Shown here one piece after another: positions 34,455 through 46,211 of a stretch of 64,000 nt of DNA (position 1 is the first letter of the stretch; every line of letters starts with the position of its first letter). The position numbers and the translations under genes were made by a program. The stretch lies in contig CM035170.1 of NCBI GenBank assembly GCA_020205615.1, positions 114,924,253-114,988,252 of the forward strand, read 5' to 3'. Source of the stretch: Panax quinquefolius (Eukaryota > Streptophyta > Magnoliopsida > Apiales > Araliaceae). The notes under the pieces were generated by a model, which did no database searches, was not told the DNA's origin, and saw nothing but the letters and a program-made list of their open reading frames with translations.

Positions 34455-34509
34455 TTGAAGAAGTTGATTACGGTTTCCAGATCGCCATCCTTCGTTCTTC
34501 AATCGCACG
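34455..34509 (+). other. S1FA-like gene, putative 5' UTR exon 1
   Basis: A non-coding first exon with no ATG, ending cacg before gtatgt at 34510. The intron would run to the acceptor gagcag at 36201-36206 (about 1.7 kb). The start is inferred from the TATA box, the end from the donor. Confidence 0.5.
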
Positions 34510-35445
34510 GTATGTTCTACAGATCTGTACTCCCATTTCTTAAATTTAGTTCTTAAGTTTGCTAGATCTTCTTTGACTTTATTTTGATTTTAGGCTTCTG
34601 ATGTTATGATCTATGCTGTTCTTTTTGGATCTTTAATTTCATCTATTTGGTGATTTATAATTCACCATCTTTTGGCTGAATCATTATTTTTAGTAGTTTT
34701 GGTTTTCGTTTTAGCTTTGATTGAGCTGAATTAATTAATATCCGATATGTGATTTTGGTTTCCTAAACACGTTTCCGAATTATATATAGACGTGAGAGAG
34801 AAAAAACAAATGATTAGAAAATATTTAGGTTCTTGTTGCAAATGTACTATAATTGGTTTTTAGAATGGCTCAAACTTGTGAGGATGAATCATGCTTAATT
34901 ATGGCATTGACTGGAAATACAAGTTTTGTGTGGGGGGTGGGGGGAGAATGCATCTTGACAATCCCCTCCCAATAAAAGTAAAATGGGAAATGAAACCTCA
35001 CCTTACTATAGGAGGGAAGAAAGAAAGAGAAATTTTGGGAGATTATATGAAACTTCATTCTAGGGAGTTTTGAGATTTAAATCCCTCGACCTTATCTTAA
35101 CAAAGGTTTGATCTTTATTTTTTTCCATGGAAAATTCCAACACACTCCTGAAGCACTTGTTATTGTTTTCTCTATAACATCATTGTAGTTTTTTAGTTGC
35201 ATTGACCTTTGAAGGCTTGTCTAGTATGTCTCTATGGGTATGTGTCAAGAATGTAAATTAACAGTTCAACTAACTAGTTAAATGCATTTCATGTTTAACA
35301 CTAACTATAACAATAAGAGTAATAAGAACAACAATCCCCACAACAAAGAAATTGTATGGTACAATATTTTAGTGTCAGATAACAATAGTAGTATGTGTCT
35401 TTCTTTATCAGGAAAGATAATGTGCATATCAGTTTTCGTCATAGT

Positions 35446-35458
35446 CCCCCCCCCCCCC
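35446..35458. repeat. Poly-C tract (13 bp) in S1FA intron
   Basis: A run of 13 C residues, unusual in this AT-rich region. Length is likely variable or uncertain. Confidence 0.8.
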
Positions 35459-36215
35459 TATTGCTAGGTTATAATTTAATTGAATCACGTGACGGATGTG
35501 GACTAAGAACCAATTAGTCATACTGGGTTGGATAGGCACCTTAGAATCATTATTCTTGTTTAGCAATCATGGGTATCCGAACCCCTTATAACATTAGACT
35601 AATCCCACGGTACACATCCCCCCCACAAGAGCTGTGCGAGTTGGAGTTTGAAAGATTTGATCATGTGACCTCTCCCTTATTCTGTTGCTTTACCTTATTT
35701 AATTGTTTTAAATTGATTTTAAGTTTTTAACACGTGCTGTTCACAGGTTTTCCAGGCAAGGATAATTTCATTAATATTTTTTGGTGCCCTCTAATTAATT
35801 CCCTTTTATTTGTGTCTCAATGCTCCTAAGTTCCCCCACTTTATTTTTTATGTTGTATGTGTATGTTTGTACATGAGTCTTTCTATCTCTGATTGTGTGG
35901 TGTGACATCACAGATTGAACTGTTGTACTTGGAATAATGATATCATAAAAAATTGAAATAATGTTATTGTAAGTCTTACAGTCAATAAACGGAAATAGGT
36001 AATTCATGATTGTATTAGGTGATGATTCTTTTCTAATAGCCTCAACGAAAGTTGATTTCTAGTTATTGCATCAAAGTAGGTATCTAAGTAGGTATCTGAA
36101 TGTTCACTTGTGGGGGTTTTCCTTTCTGGGATTGTCTTTGTTGTCTTCCATATCTTACAAGTTGTTGTCTTTAGTACATAAAAATTTGTCATCTGAATTT
36201 GAGCAGGGGAAGATT

Positions 36216-36419
36216 ATGGATTCGGAAGTTCAAGGATTCAACCCAGGATTGATTGTCCTTCTTGTTGTTGGTGGGCTACTCATGACATTCCTTGTTGGGA
36301 ATTATGTACTCTACAATTATGCTCAGAAGACCCTTCCTCCAAGGAAAAAGAAGCCAATCTCCAAGAAGAAGCTGAAGAAGGAGAAACTGAAGCAAGGTGT
36401 TGCTGCACCAGGAGAATAG
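36216..36419 (+). CDS. S1FA: S1FA-like small DNA-binding/membrane-type protein
   Basis: The 67-codon protein belongs to the plant S1FA family, named for a spinach factor binding the S1F site of the plastid ribosomal protein S1 promoter. Residues 10-35 form a long hydrophobic segment ([27 protein letters not shown]). Residues 37-60 are strongly basic ([18 protein letters not shown]), the proposed nuclear-localisation and DNA-binding part. The end GVAAPGE is typical. The chosen ATG is the first in the exon after the acceptor at 36206. However, the in-frame GKIM just before it resembles the GKLVKD-like segment that precedes this region in longer family members, so an additional upstream coding exon is possible. 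None could be recognised in 34510-36206. Normal family length is about 70-88 residues. The frame is intact, in contrast with the surrounding transposons. It is convergent with the PLAC8 gene. Confidence 0.9.
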   Translation: MDSEVQGFNPGLIVLLVVGGLLMTFLVGNYVLYNYAQKTLPPRKKKPISKKKLKKEKLKQGVAAPGE

Positions 36420-36700
36420 AAAATGTAGGCAGTATTTTTCCTTATTTCATGTTGAGGAGTTTCTTAAAAGTCCCTTTGTGTGCAAGAACCATTGCCATTG
36501 TTTGCAATGGTTACATATTCCTGCGACTGCCTTTCCTTTCTTCTCATCATAACTATAGATGTAGCATTCACCTTTCTTTATGTAGCAGTGTAATGTAGGT
36601 ATGGGTATATTTTACTTATTCGCTTGCACATTTAGAATCTATTTATTATACATTTTTAATATGGGTTAGCTGTGGCAAGAGATGCATCAAGTCATTGCTA
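36420..36700 (+). other. S1FA-like gene 3' UTR (approximate)
   Basis: T-rich sequence following the stop, with tgtaatgtaggtatg and a gtatattttactt stretch near 36590-36620 that could serve as plant polyadenylation elements. The end is a guess. From here to 37400 no gene is seen, only AT-rich spacer with short aagatgaag-ttt repeats at 37020-37150. Confidence 0.35.
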
Positions 36701-37657
36701 TGACCATTACTATCAAATATAATTTTATTCTTTTGCAAAATTCATTTGGACAGAGAGCTTGTCTTCTTGGTTTTTCCAGGCATCTGGCTATAAAATCTAG
36801 CCCCTAATCAAAATAATAGACATGGAATGAATATTTGTCATTTGGAAATATTTTCATCATTTAAATAAACATGCATTTGAATTTAACCTCTCTTTTTTTA
36901 AAAGGTAAACTTTGCTTATTTTCGTTTGTAAGAAAATAAGAAAGCTTAATTGCTGCAGAAGTTTTTTATCTTCTTGAAATCAAAAGTTTGAGAGCCAAAG
37001 ATTGTGAGTTTATAAATATAAGATCAATGTTTCTATGATATGCATAGAAATTATACATATAAGATGAAGATTTCTATTGTACCCATGGAGTTTTTACATA
37101 TAAGATGAAGTTTCATGTACAAAAAGAGTATAAATAAAAGATGAAGTTTAATGCTACACATCCTCTCGTTTACGTGATTGCCTCATTAGGTTCAGGTTGA
37201 CTGCTTAAGACCCGGAGCATTCTTCACGCCGATTACGTAATGCTGAAATTGACTTAAATAATATGCTGCTTTCAGTCAAATCTTGACCTTTTAACATGAG
37301 AACAGTTCACCGGGCAAAACCATACAGGGCTATTTGATGACGAACAATTTTATGTCTTTGAACAAAAACTGGGCCAAAAATAAACAATTTAAAAGAGTAA
37401 TAGTAATAACAACTTTAATTTCAGTATAACATCTAGTACAAACACAGCAAATACATTATCTATTTAAAAGTGACTTATTTATACACGGTTTACAAAATAC
37501 AAGAAAGTGCAGGAGTTTATAAACGGTTTAGAATACAACTGAGTCTGCTCAAAGTCAACTCAAATATAGCAGTTACAATTTAATAGATTTTTCATAAAAC
37601 CAAATAACAACACAGGTACAGCTGAAATATAACAAGGATGAGGCAGAATACTCCTTC

Positions 37658-40600
37658 TCAAGGACGACCCATGCTCTGCTCCCCAGGAGGGATCATAACC
37701 AACACGGGCTGGGCATTAAACCCAGGATGAGGAAGTCTACGACGGAGTTCACGACCTTCCTGGCAAAGGGCACATGGATGGCACAAAAGATGGGTTGCGA
37801 AGTCACATGCTGACTCGCACTGCTCACGTTGAAACTCATCCTCAATTAAGCTTCCACAGCACCCACATGATCTGTTAAATGCCTCGCAGCTACCCTGTTC
37901 CGTGCCAACAAATAACATGAGACAATATAAGCATTTACATTTCTGTGTGTGGGAGAGAGTAAAATTCAAAGAAACTAAAATTATTCTTGCCAGTGAAACT
38001 GCTATAATTCAGTAACTCACACAGATGAAACATACAAGTCTTCTGATAAAAAAAATACAGGATAAAAGTAGTTAAGCACCTCTCGTCACGTAATGAGAAG
38101 AAAAATAAATCCTATACTATTGATAAATCTATGTTAAGCACACTTGAGATGGCTTTTACCATGTAAATAGGGGACTGGAAGAAGCATGCCGTTAAGCAAG
38201 CAAAGAACTAATCCAGGCTAACTTTGGATGTTAAGAAAAGGTGAAGCAAAACTAGATAGATTTTAAAAGCCAAGGAGTTGAAGAGTCCGACCAAAGTAAA
38301 CAAACCCAAGCAAAATTGAGTAAATGTTTTTTTTTGTTCAAGTTAAAAGTAAGAAAATGACGAGGAATCCTGTTTCAATTTTTTTAAAAAAAAGATTGGC
38401 ATGAAATGTGGAGCACAATTGAATATAAAGAGGGAAAAATGATGCAAGGCAGGAGGACACCAGCTCAAATAGCTATTTGTTCTGAATGCAAACTTGAAAA
38501 AGCTAATAAGCAACAACATCTGGCCTTCATATGACGGAGAAAAGGAAATATAACAAACTACAAAAGCACTTCCGAAAAAATTAAAAGACTAAATATCTTA
38601 AACAAAGATTTAATAATGAAAAGATATCCGTTCAACGAAGCTTTTCACCTTATAATAACAGAAGAAAGAAGCCAGAGGTAACAAGAAAGACCCCAAATTT
38701 AAAACAAGGTAAACGAAAGAGAAAAATTGTGAAAGAAATTTCATGAACAAATACATGTAAAAACAATTAAGAAAACAAGTCATATGGAAACTTGTACAAC
38801 CTTTGGAGCACATTAAAATGTCAGTTTACATAAGATATGGAAGATGACATCATCATCATAGTTATAAAATGAAAGAGAATGACTTGCCTCCAGGTTGAAC
38901 TTTCGGCGGATAGCTGAACGACTTGGATACGAAAACAAGGGCGCCAGGCAGTTGCCACCAAAAAGAGCATCACCAAGCATATATAGACAAGAGTAAGGCA
39001 AGCAATGATTTGTAAAAGTTCCAGGAGAAGATCCAAGTCTTTCAGCATTGGTTCCATAGAGAACACAAGGGGCCACACTTCCAAGAATACCTACCAAGGC
39101 GCATTACAATCAGTGGAAAAAAACAAGATCTCAAGACATGCAGAATTGGAAATCAAAATAAAAATATATAAAATTCGTTAAATACTACTCTCTATACAAG
39201 AGCAATCAAATGGAACATCGGAAACAGCTACTATAATAACATTATTTGTCATGAAAGCTAATGCAGAACTGCAAACATTCAATGGATTGAAAAATAAAAG
39301 GAGTCCTTTCTAATAAAATATAGCAATTTGATACTAAAAAATTAGACCCATATTCCTTTTTGCGCGTCTCAAATTAAAAGCCCCCTTTCTAAATCTAGAC
39401 TAGAAAGCAGCATGATGTTCCATTTGACTACTTCTCTTAAGGTGAATGATTTTAAAATAGGAATCTCATTTTGGGATTGAGAAGGCACATATTAATTGCG
39501 GCATGAGATATTGTTGGATATTTTCAAATCTAAAAAGTATATAATAAATATATTATATGCAGTTCATATAGCCAACAAATGAAATAGTTCAGTTGGAGTT
39601 GGTAAAAAGAAAGAAGTTGTAATGTTAAGGACTTAGGTTCAAGTTACGGCAACAACGTTCTTACAATTTTATTTTTTATTTTATTTTTTTAAATACGATT
39701 ACTTAATTGGGCCAACGGTTAATTGCAAAGTTGGGATGCCAACGGTAATTAATTAATTAATTGGGCCAACGGTTAATTGCAGAGGGATGCCAATAATAAT
39801 TAATTAATTAATTAATTGGGCCAACGGTTAATTGGAATTGAGAGAGTTAGGATGCGTTGGCATGAAACAAACCAATTCAAAGGGGTGTTTAGAATTCAAC
39901 ATACATGGGTTACAATCTTGGTATCACCTAGAAAATGTACAAATAGAACTGCGCAGACTGCTCATTCAATAATCAGACTAGAATCTAGTTGTTTATTGTT
40001 TACGTTGTGAAGTTTAGTCAACAAATAATTATAAGAAAAACTAATAAACTTATTGACTGAAATTTGTTCAGATTGGAAGCACAATCTCCAGGAAATAACT
40101 GATGTATATAGATCATACTTTGGTTCCATTTTATTTTTATTAAAATATAATTGCATAGCCCTGGAAAATCAATAAACCATAATCTATCTAGCTATCAATC
40201 AATAATTCTCATAGTTCATATATGTAAATACATATGAGGTCAGTGAATTTCAATTTAACCAATTTCAGGACTCAAACAAACATAAAAAAGCAGAAAATAT
40301 TAACCGACATAATTACATACATCAGATCTATTAAAGCAATAAAGAAGAGATATGCATCAACAAATAATCATCCGTCTGAAAAATAATATACGATATCAGG
40401 TATATGTATACATTAGGTACAAAGAAACTCACAAACTTCAAGATCGCTGCTGCAGAACTCATCGTTGCGGCCGAGACAAGCAAAGAGGCTCGAATCCCAA
40501 TGTGTTCTGCCCAACGGCTCCCCGACCACGCTCCCCTGACTCAACGCCGGTAATCCATCCGCCGTCCAGCCGTAGGTGGCTCCACCGACAACCGCGGCCG

Positions 40601-40709
40601 GTGCAGCTGGTGGAGAAGTGGTGGAGGGATTGAGCTTTGTGGAATTCTTTTCATCGACTACCTCGTGCTCTTTTGTCAGGAGGGGGCTGGATTCCTCGTG
40701 ATTGGCCAT
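37658..40709 (-). CDS. CNR8: CNR8-like PLAC8 family protein (3 exons)
   Basis: Exons on the minus strand: 40709-40433, 39090-38888 and 37894-37658, giving 238 residues. Intron 1 (40432-39091) is GT-AG in phase 1, splitting a Cys codon. Intron 2 (38887-37895) is phase 0 and starts with GC (gag|gcaagt), ending cag. The protein starts MANHEESSPLL and has a Pro/Ala/Thr-rich N-terminus to about residue 65. The Cys-rich PLAC8 domain runs from WDSSLFACLGRNDEFCSSDLE through SVAPCVLYGTNAERLG and NCLAPLFSYPSRSAIRRKF to SCGCC, CDFATHLLCHPCALCQEGRE and the C-terminal PHPGFNAQPVLVMIPP block. Cell number regulator/PLAC8 proteins are membrane-associated and are linked in plants to organ size and metal transport. 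This member's role is not established here. All three exons join in frame and match the recalled order of plant CNR8 proteins, so the model is well supported. Confidence 0.92.
39706..39834. repeat. Three tandem copies of about 55 bp in CNR8-like intron 1
   Basis: attgggccaacggttaattg recurs at about 39706, 39760 and 39815, separated by ggatgccaa and aattaattaatt runs. A short local duplication in the intron. Confidence 0.85.
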
Positions 40710-40867
40710 TTTTGCAATTTTGAAAACAAAAAACCTAAAATATGAGGAGACGGAGGTGTAACCGTGTAAGGGCGAAAATATGTTGAGATATTCGAGAAAA
40801 ATGAATGAGAAGTCTATTCTAAGGAACGGTGAGAGTAAACAGGAAACGTGTTTCGTTTTGAGTACTA

Positions 40868-41415
40868 GTCTCTCTGTTACTTAATATAAGTCGTTTTAAA
40901 AAAATATTTTTATTTTTTAATATAAGTCATTTGAGAATTTCAAGTAATCATTAAATACTTAGTTTCTAATATTACTCCAAATATTAAATATAACTTTGGT
41001 TCTCTCATTATTTTTTGTCCAATAAATAACAAATTTTTATTCCAATACAAGGGTAATATAGACAATTGATATTATAGTTAATGTTATACTCCCTCCGTAG
41101 AAAAATATTTTTATTCCTTAATATAAATCGTTTTAGAATTTCAAGTAAGCATTAATTGCTTAGTTTCTAATATTACCCTATGTATTAAATGTAACTTTGA
41201 CTCTCTTATTATTTTCTGTCCAATAAATAACAATCTCTTCTTTCAATACAAGGGCAACATAGACAATTGATATTATAGTTAATATTATACAATTATTTCC
41301 TTAATACTTGTGCACAACTCTAAAACGACCTATATTAAGGAACGGAGGTAGTACAATCATTACCTTAATATTTGTGCACAATCTTAAAACGACTTATATT
41401 AAGGAATGGAGGGAG
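40868..41415. mobile_element. Stowaway-like MITE (outer)
   Basis: A small non-autonomous Tc1/mariner-type element with the left end gtctctctgttacttaatat and right end attaaggaatggagggag, inverted copies of the ctccctccgt-type terminus, flanked by TA (40866-40867 and 41416-41417). It is split by a related MITE. Without the insert it is about 285 bp. It lies about 160 bp upstream of the CNR8-like start codon. Confidence 0.85.
41089..41351. mobile_element. Stowaway-like MITE (inner, nested)
   Basis: 263 bp with termini ctccctccgt and acggaggtag, flanked by TA (41087-41088 and 41352-41353). The internal sequence (ttagaatttcaagtaagcat, caatacaagggcaacataga) repeats that of the outer element, so one family member jumped into another. 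Confidence 0.9.
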
Positions 41416-41417
41416 TA

Positions 41418-42338
41418 GTATATTTTAATTTAAATCGCAACCAAACACACCGCTTTCATGTTTTTTATTTCTCTCTCATCCAGAGCAGATCTTCTCTTTC
41501 CATTTTATGTATCTCTTTTGTGTCTCCCGTTTAAATTTTGACATCTGATCTTTTATTTAACACTAATTAATTTTAAAATTAAATAAAAAATCAAGTGTCA
41601 AAATTTAAATGGAAGACACAAGAACAACATAAAAAATAGGGACAAAAAATTTATTATCCTCATTGACATGGACATCAGGCCGCCCTGATCTAACCTGGCT
41701 TATTTGGTCAGATCAGGCCTTGACATCTAGATTGTACTTCATACTTCATTTTTTTAAAGGTTAAATATTAAAAATATAAATTAATATAATTTTTGTAAAA
41801 TTGATGCAAGATTTTTGAGATTTATTTTATTTTAATATTTTACACATTAATATAAATTGGATGATTAGAATAAAAATAAATATATTTATCCTAAATTAAA
41901 AGAATATAATTTAGATGTAATTGAAATATAAAACAAATTGATTTTTTAAATGTATGTCTACTATGTATAGTTTATCTTCATAGAAAATATAATTTGATAA
42001 CAATCTCTTGCGATGCATATATTACTATAGATGCAAAATAAAATTAACTTCTTTGTAAATTACACTTAAATATTTTGAATATAAAGTTAATTTCTATTTT
42101 ATTTTATGTTAGTATTAGGATCATTGGACATATATTTTATAAAGTTTAAATAGATATATCTTTTCATTTATGGTCATATCTCAATTATTATTTTCAATTA
42201 GTTTCCTAATTGAATCATGAAATTATTCTTAAAATTACTACAATGTAATACCTAAAATAAAATCAAAATAATAACCCTTAAGAATTTAACATATCCAAAT
42301 TAATTAAAAATTGAGTATTTACAAAAAACTAACTTATT
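41418..42338. other. Intergenic, AT-rich, between MITEs and right nest
   Basis: No coding signal and no match to neighbouring elements. A short GC-richer patch (41690-41725, caggccgccctgatc) is the only compositional change. Nothing further can be supported. Confidence 0.5.
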
Positions 42339-42343
42339 AATAA

Positions 42344-43482
42344 TGTGACGCCCCCAAAATAGGTCCATTTCATCCAACCCATTCTGAGTCATCAAATACA
42401 TTTGATGCGTAAATAACTACAACTTTATTATACATTTGTCGTAAAAAAATACGATAACATATATATACATTGTGAGTTTAAATACAATTATTGTCTTCTG
42501 ATAATATACATACCCAAATAAATTCTCATCACAATTATTTATACATTATTTTACAAAAATGGTGAGGACTACTAAACAACTCTCTCTGAACCTTCATTCC
42601 ATACCCCACTAAGACTACCGCTACATTCTCGCCTCACGAGAAGAAAAATGGAACAACAAGAAAAAGGTGAGCTTAACTAGCCCGATAAAGAATATTATGA
42701 CTAAGATAATATACAACAAATTATCGTTAGTCTTCAACAAGAAAAAATCTAATAGAATCTGATAGACAACCGGTTTAAATCAACAATTGCAATGGAAACA
42801 ACAATTCATTAGAAGAGTTAAGTAGAGAATGCAAACTACTATCTTCTATATATGAATTTAAAAGTTCATCGTCGATATTTTATCCCCGTAACATCAATCA
42901 ATATATATCCGGAATCAAATATTCATCTTTGCACTACGAACCAACGATATTCATCACCGGGTCATGTTCATCTAAACACTGCTCATCTTTGCACTATGGG
43001 CGTAGATATTAATCGATTCGATCATGTTCATCTCAACACTGCTCATCTTTGCATCTTCTGAGCCAAACATATTCATCAAGAAATCATTCATCTTTGCACT
43101 ACTGAGCCAAAGATATTCAATAATATCATCATTTAGGATCGAGGATGATGAAAATATTTTAAAGAAAACGAATCCAATTAAAACAAAAGAACAAGTATTA
43201 AGGATTCGTACTTTAAATAATCCAAGTTCAAAAATACTTCATAAATAATCGAGTGGAGTAAAATTCAAGAATGATCAAAAACATGGATACAATCAAAGCT
43301 AGTATCCATAGTAGATATTTTAGACGAAAAGAAGAAATTTCATTTTTAGGTTGAATAGTGCCGTATTAAAGTGAATAGTCAGATCGTGAATAATGTCGTA
43401 TCGTGAATAGTAACTCAAACACCAAAAGATAGAAATTTCACAAAAATATCTTCACGCTTGTGAATAGTACTGTGAATAATAG
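42344..43482 (-). mobile_element. Element G, 3' LTR, left part
   Basis: It starts (plus) tgtgacgcccccaaaatagg, the reverse of an LTR end, preceded by aataa as probable target sequence (42339-42343). Stem-loop units occur around 42920-43110. It is interrupted at 43483 by solo LTR H and resumes at 46212. Confidence 0.87.
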
Positions 43483-46211
43483 TGTGGCGCCCCCAAAATA
43501 GGTATACATCACCCATTCTCGAGTTGTCAATACATGGTAGAAAACAACTACCACTTTATTATTACAACAAGAAAAAGCTGTGAGTTTGAATACAAATATT
43601 ATCTTCAGACAATATCTATACTCAAATAAATCCTCATCACATTTATTGATACATTATTTTATAAAAATGGTGAGGACTACTAAACAACTCTCTCTGTAAC
43701 CTTCATTCCATACCTCGACTTCGCATTTCGCTTATTCTCGTCTCCACGAGAAGAAAAATGGAACAAAAAGGAAAAGGGTGAGCTCAACTAGCCCAATAAA
43801 GAATATTATGACTAAGATAATATACAATAAATTATCATTAGTCTTCAACGGGAAAAATCTAATAGAATCTGAATAGACAACAAATTTTAAATCAATATTA
43901 CGCAAATGAAATAATAATTCATTAGAAGAGTTAAGTAGAGAATGCAAACTATCTATCTTTTATGTATGAATTTAAAAGTTCATCGCTCATCTTTTATCCT
44001 TGTAACATCAATCAATATATATCTGGAATCAAATATTCATCTTTGCACTACTGAGCCAAAGATATTCATCGATTAATCATGTTCATCTAAACACTGCTCA
44101 TCTTTGCACTACGGCCAAAGATATTCTTCAGAAATCATTCATCTTTGCACTACGGGCCAAAGATATTCAATAATATCATCATTTAAGACCGAGGATGATG
44201 AAAAATATTTTTAAAGAAACGAATCCAATTGAAACAAAATGACAAGGATTAAGGATTAAGGATTAAGTACTTTGTTTTATCCATGTTCAAAATACCTCAA
44301 AATGATCATAGTGGTGTAAAATTCAAGAATAATCAAAACATGGATACAATCAAAGCTAGTATCCACAATAAATATTTTAGGCGAAAAGAAGAAATTTTAT
44401 TTTTGGTTGAATAGTCTCAAATGATTCGTGAATAGTGCAGTATCGTGAATAGTAACTCAGACACCAAAAGATAGAAATTTCCCAAAAAATATCTTCACGC
44501 TTCACGAATAGTACTTTCGTGAATAGTAACTCGTGAATAAGTAACTCATGAATAGTAACTCGTGAATAAGAACTCTTCGTGAATAGTAACCCCGATACAT
44601 GAAAAAGTTCCAAATTTGATAAAAGTTCCAACCAATATTTCAAAGATAATGATATTGAAGAAATAATATCATTTGAGAAGAAAATAACATCCTTACCTCG
44701 AAAGATTAGTACTTCTAATTTGGAATCTAGGGTATAGTCTTTGAAGAACTTGCACCATCTAACAATACTCAAAGTATACTCAAAATACTCACAAGAATAC
44801 GCCGATAATATAGAGAGAAAACTTGATTTACGGTGTGATTTTCAATTCTAACCTAAGCACTTTCTATTTATAGGAAAATGCTTAGAAACACAAAGCGAAA
44901 ATTTAATAAAATATTAATATATATTATAAATTTTCTTAGCCCATCTTTGAAGATCTGATTTCAGCAATTAATATCACATTTTAGCCCACTTAAATGCAAA
45001 AAAACGTTTTCTTTAAAAATAATAATTAAAACTTCCAAAATCAATTATTTGAAGACTTGAACTTCAATAATTCACAATAAATAGCCATTTTATCAGAAAA
45101 TTCGAATCTCGCGAGTTTTTATAGGAAATTCAATTCTCTACAACTTTGCGAAGAAAGTTTTTTCGAATTCCAAATGTAAATTGATCGAAATCCACAAACA
45201 GTAGATTTTACAAGCTTATAATCAAATTTCAAATAATAAATGGGGTCCACAGGCATGTTTAACATGTTTTAAACATTTATTGCAACATTTATTACAACAA
45301 AATACTCTTTCTCCTCAGTATACTCATATATCCCACATTCGTTGTAAAAATATCACCATTATTATATTATTAAAATATAATAATATATTTAAATGAATTA
45401 TTTTATCGTAAAAAGATAAAATTTCAATTTTCAACAATTGTCACATTAAAATTTTCTCCATCTATATCCACATAAAATCAATATTTTCCTCATCAAATGA
45501 ATCAATAATTAATTATTCACAAATAATATTACGAAATCACAATATTGATGACCGGGACGCTTCCTCAGGAAAGAGGGCTTTCGAATAAAATTTCTCCTCT
45601 TCTTGGCATGCAATTAGGTGACCAAACATCTCCTTGTATGAAACTTTCTAGACATTTCCAATAATGTTATCTAATAATATTATTCAGGATAATATGAATT
45701 ATTGCTTCGATAATGAAAATCTTGTGTAATGACAATTATCAAACAACAACAATATAAAATATCAACGCAGAATTATTAAATCAATAAAATCTTCAAGCAA
45801 GAATTATTGTAACCATTATTGAGTAGTGCCTTCTTACGTAAGAATCAATAATTGTGCAATACCGTGTCTTCTTGTGTTTTAACCACCGAGTATTTTAACA
45901 ATTATTATTGTAATAACTACACATTATTATTTTTAAACAACTTATATTTGTCGTTTTCTTCATCCAATCGCTTTCCAGTTATGGGGCCCACAAAAGAAGC
46001 TATCATGGTGGTCGTAATATTCCCGACGAAAAGAATATTCCATGACCAAACGAATATTCCCCAACAATGATGAATATTTTATAACCACTTGCTTATTTTG
46101 AAATATTTATGTATTTTACCCTAACTATTCACGTTAATCAAATCAACCCTTACTATTTCAAAATAATAAATAGAAAATTAAATTTCATTAATAATAAGTT
46201 GGGGTCTTACA
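43483..46211 (-). mobile_element. Solo LTR H (2729 bp)
   Basis: A complete LTR in reverse: plus-strand tgtggcgcccccaaaatagg to ggggtcttaca. The flanks are aatag (43478-43482) and aataa (46212-46216), a near-perfect 5 bp duplication. There is no internal region, so it is the product of LTR-LTR recombination. A minus-strand donor-like gaggtaagg lies at 44699-44691 and a tataaatag promoter near 44875. Confidence 0.85.

Noticed and set aside
34870..35073. Short frames of about 60 codons on both strands in the S1FA intron
   Set aside because: No homology, no splice support consistent with the family's N-terminus, low complexity.
35281..35467. Asn-rich 61-codon frame
   Set aside because: A simple aac/aat run inside the intron, ending in the poly-C tract. 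Not a gene.
36066..36215. Upstream in-frame extension of the S1FA frame to 36066
   Set aside because: It crosses a clear acceptor (gagcag at 36201-36206), and the extra residues do not resemble the family except for the last few codons.
41690..41725. GC-rich patch resembling a short inverted pair (atcaggcc / ggcctgat)
   Set aside because: The arms are only about 8 bp, with no terminal duplication or second copy in the window. Not enough to call an element.
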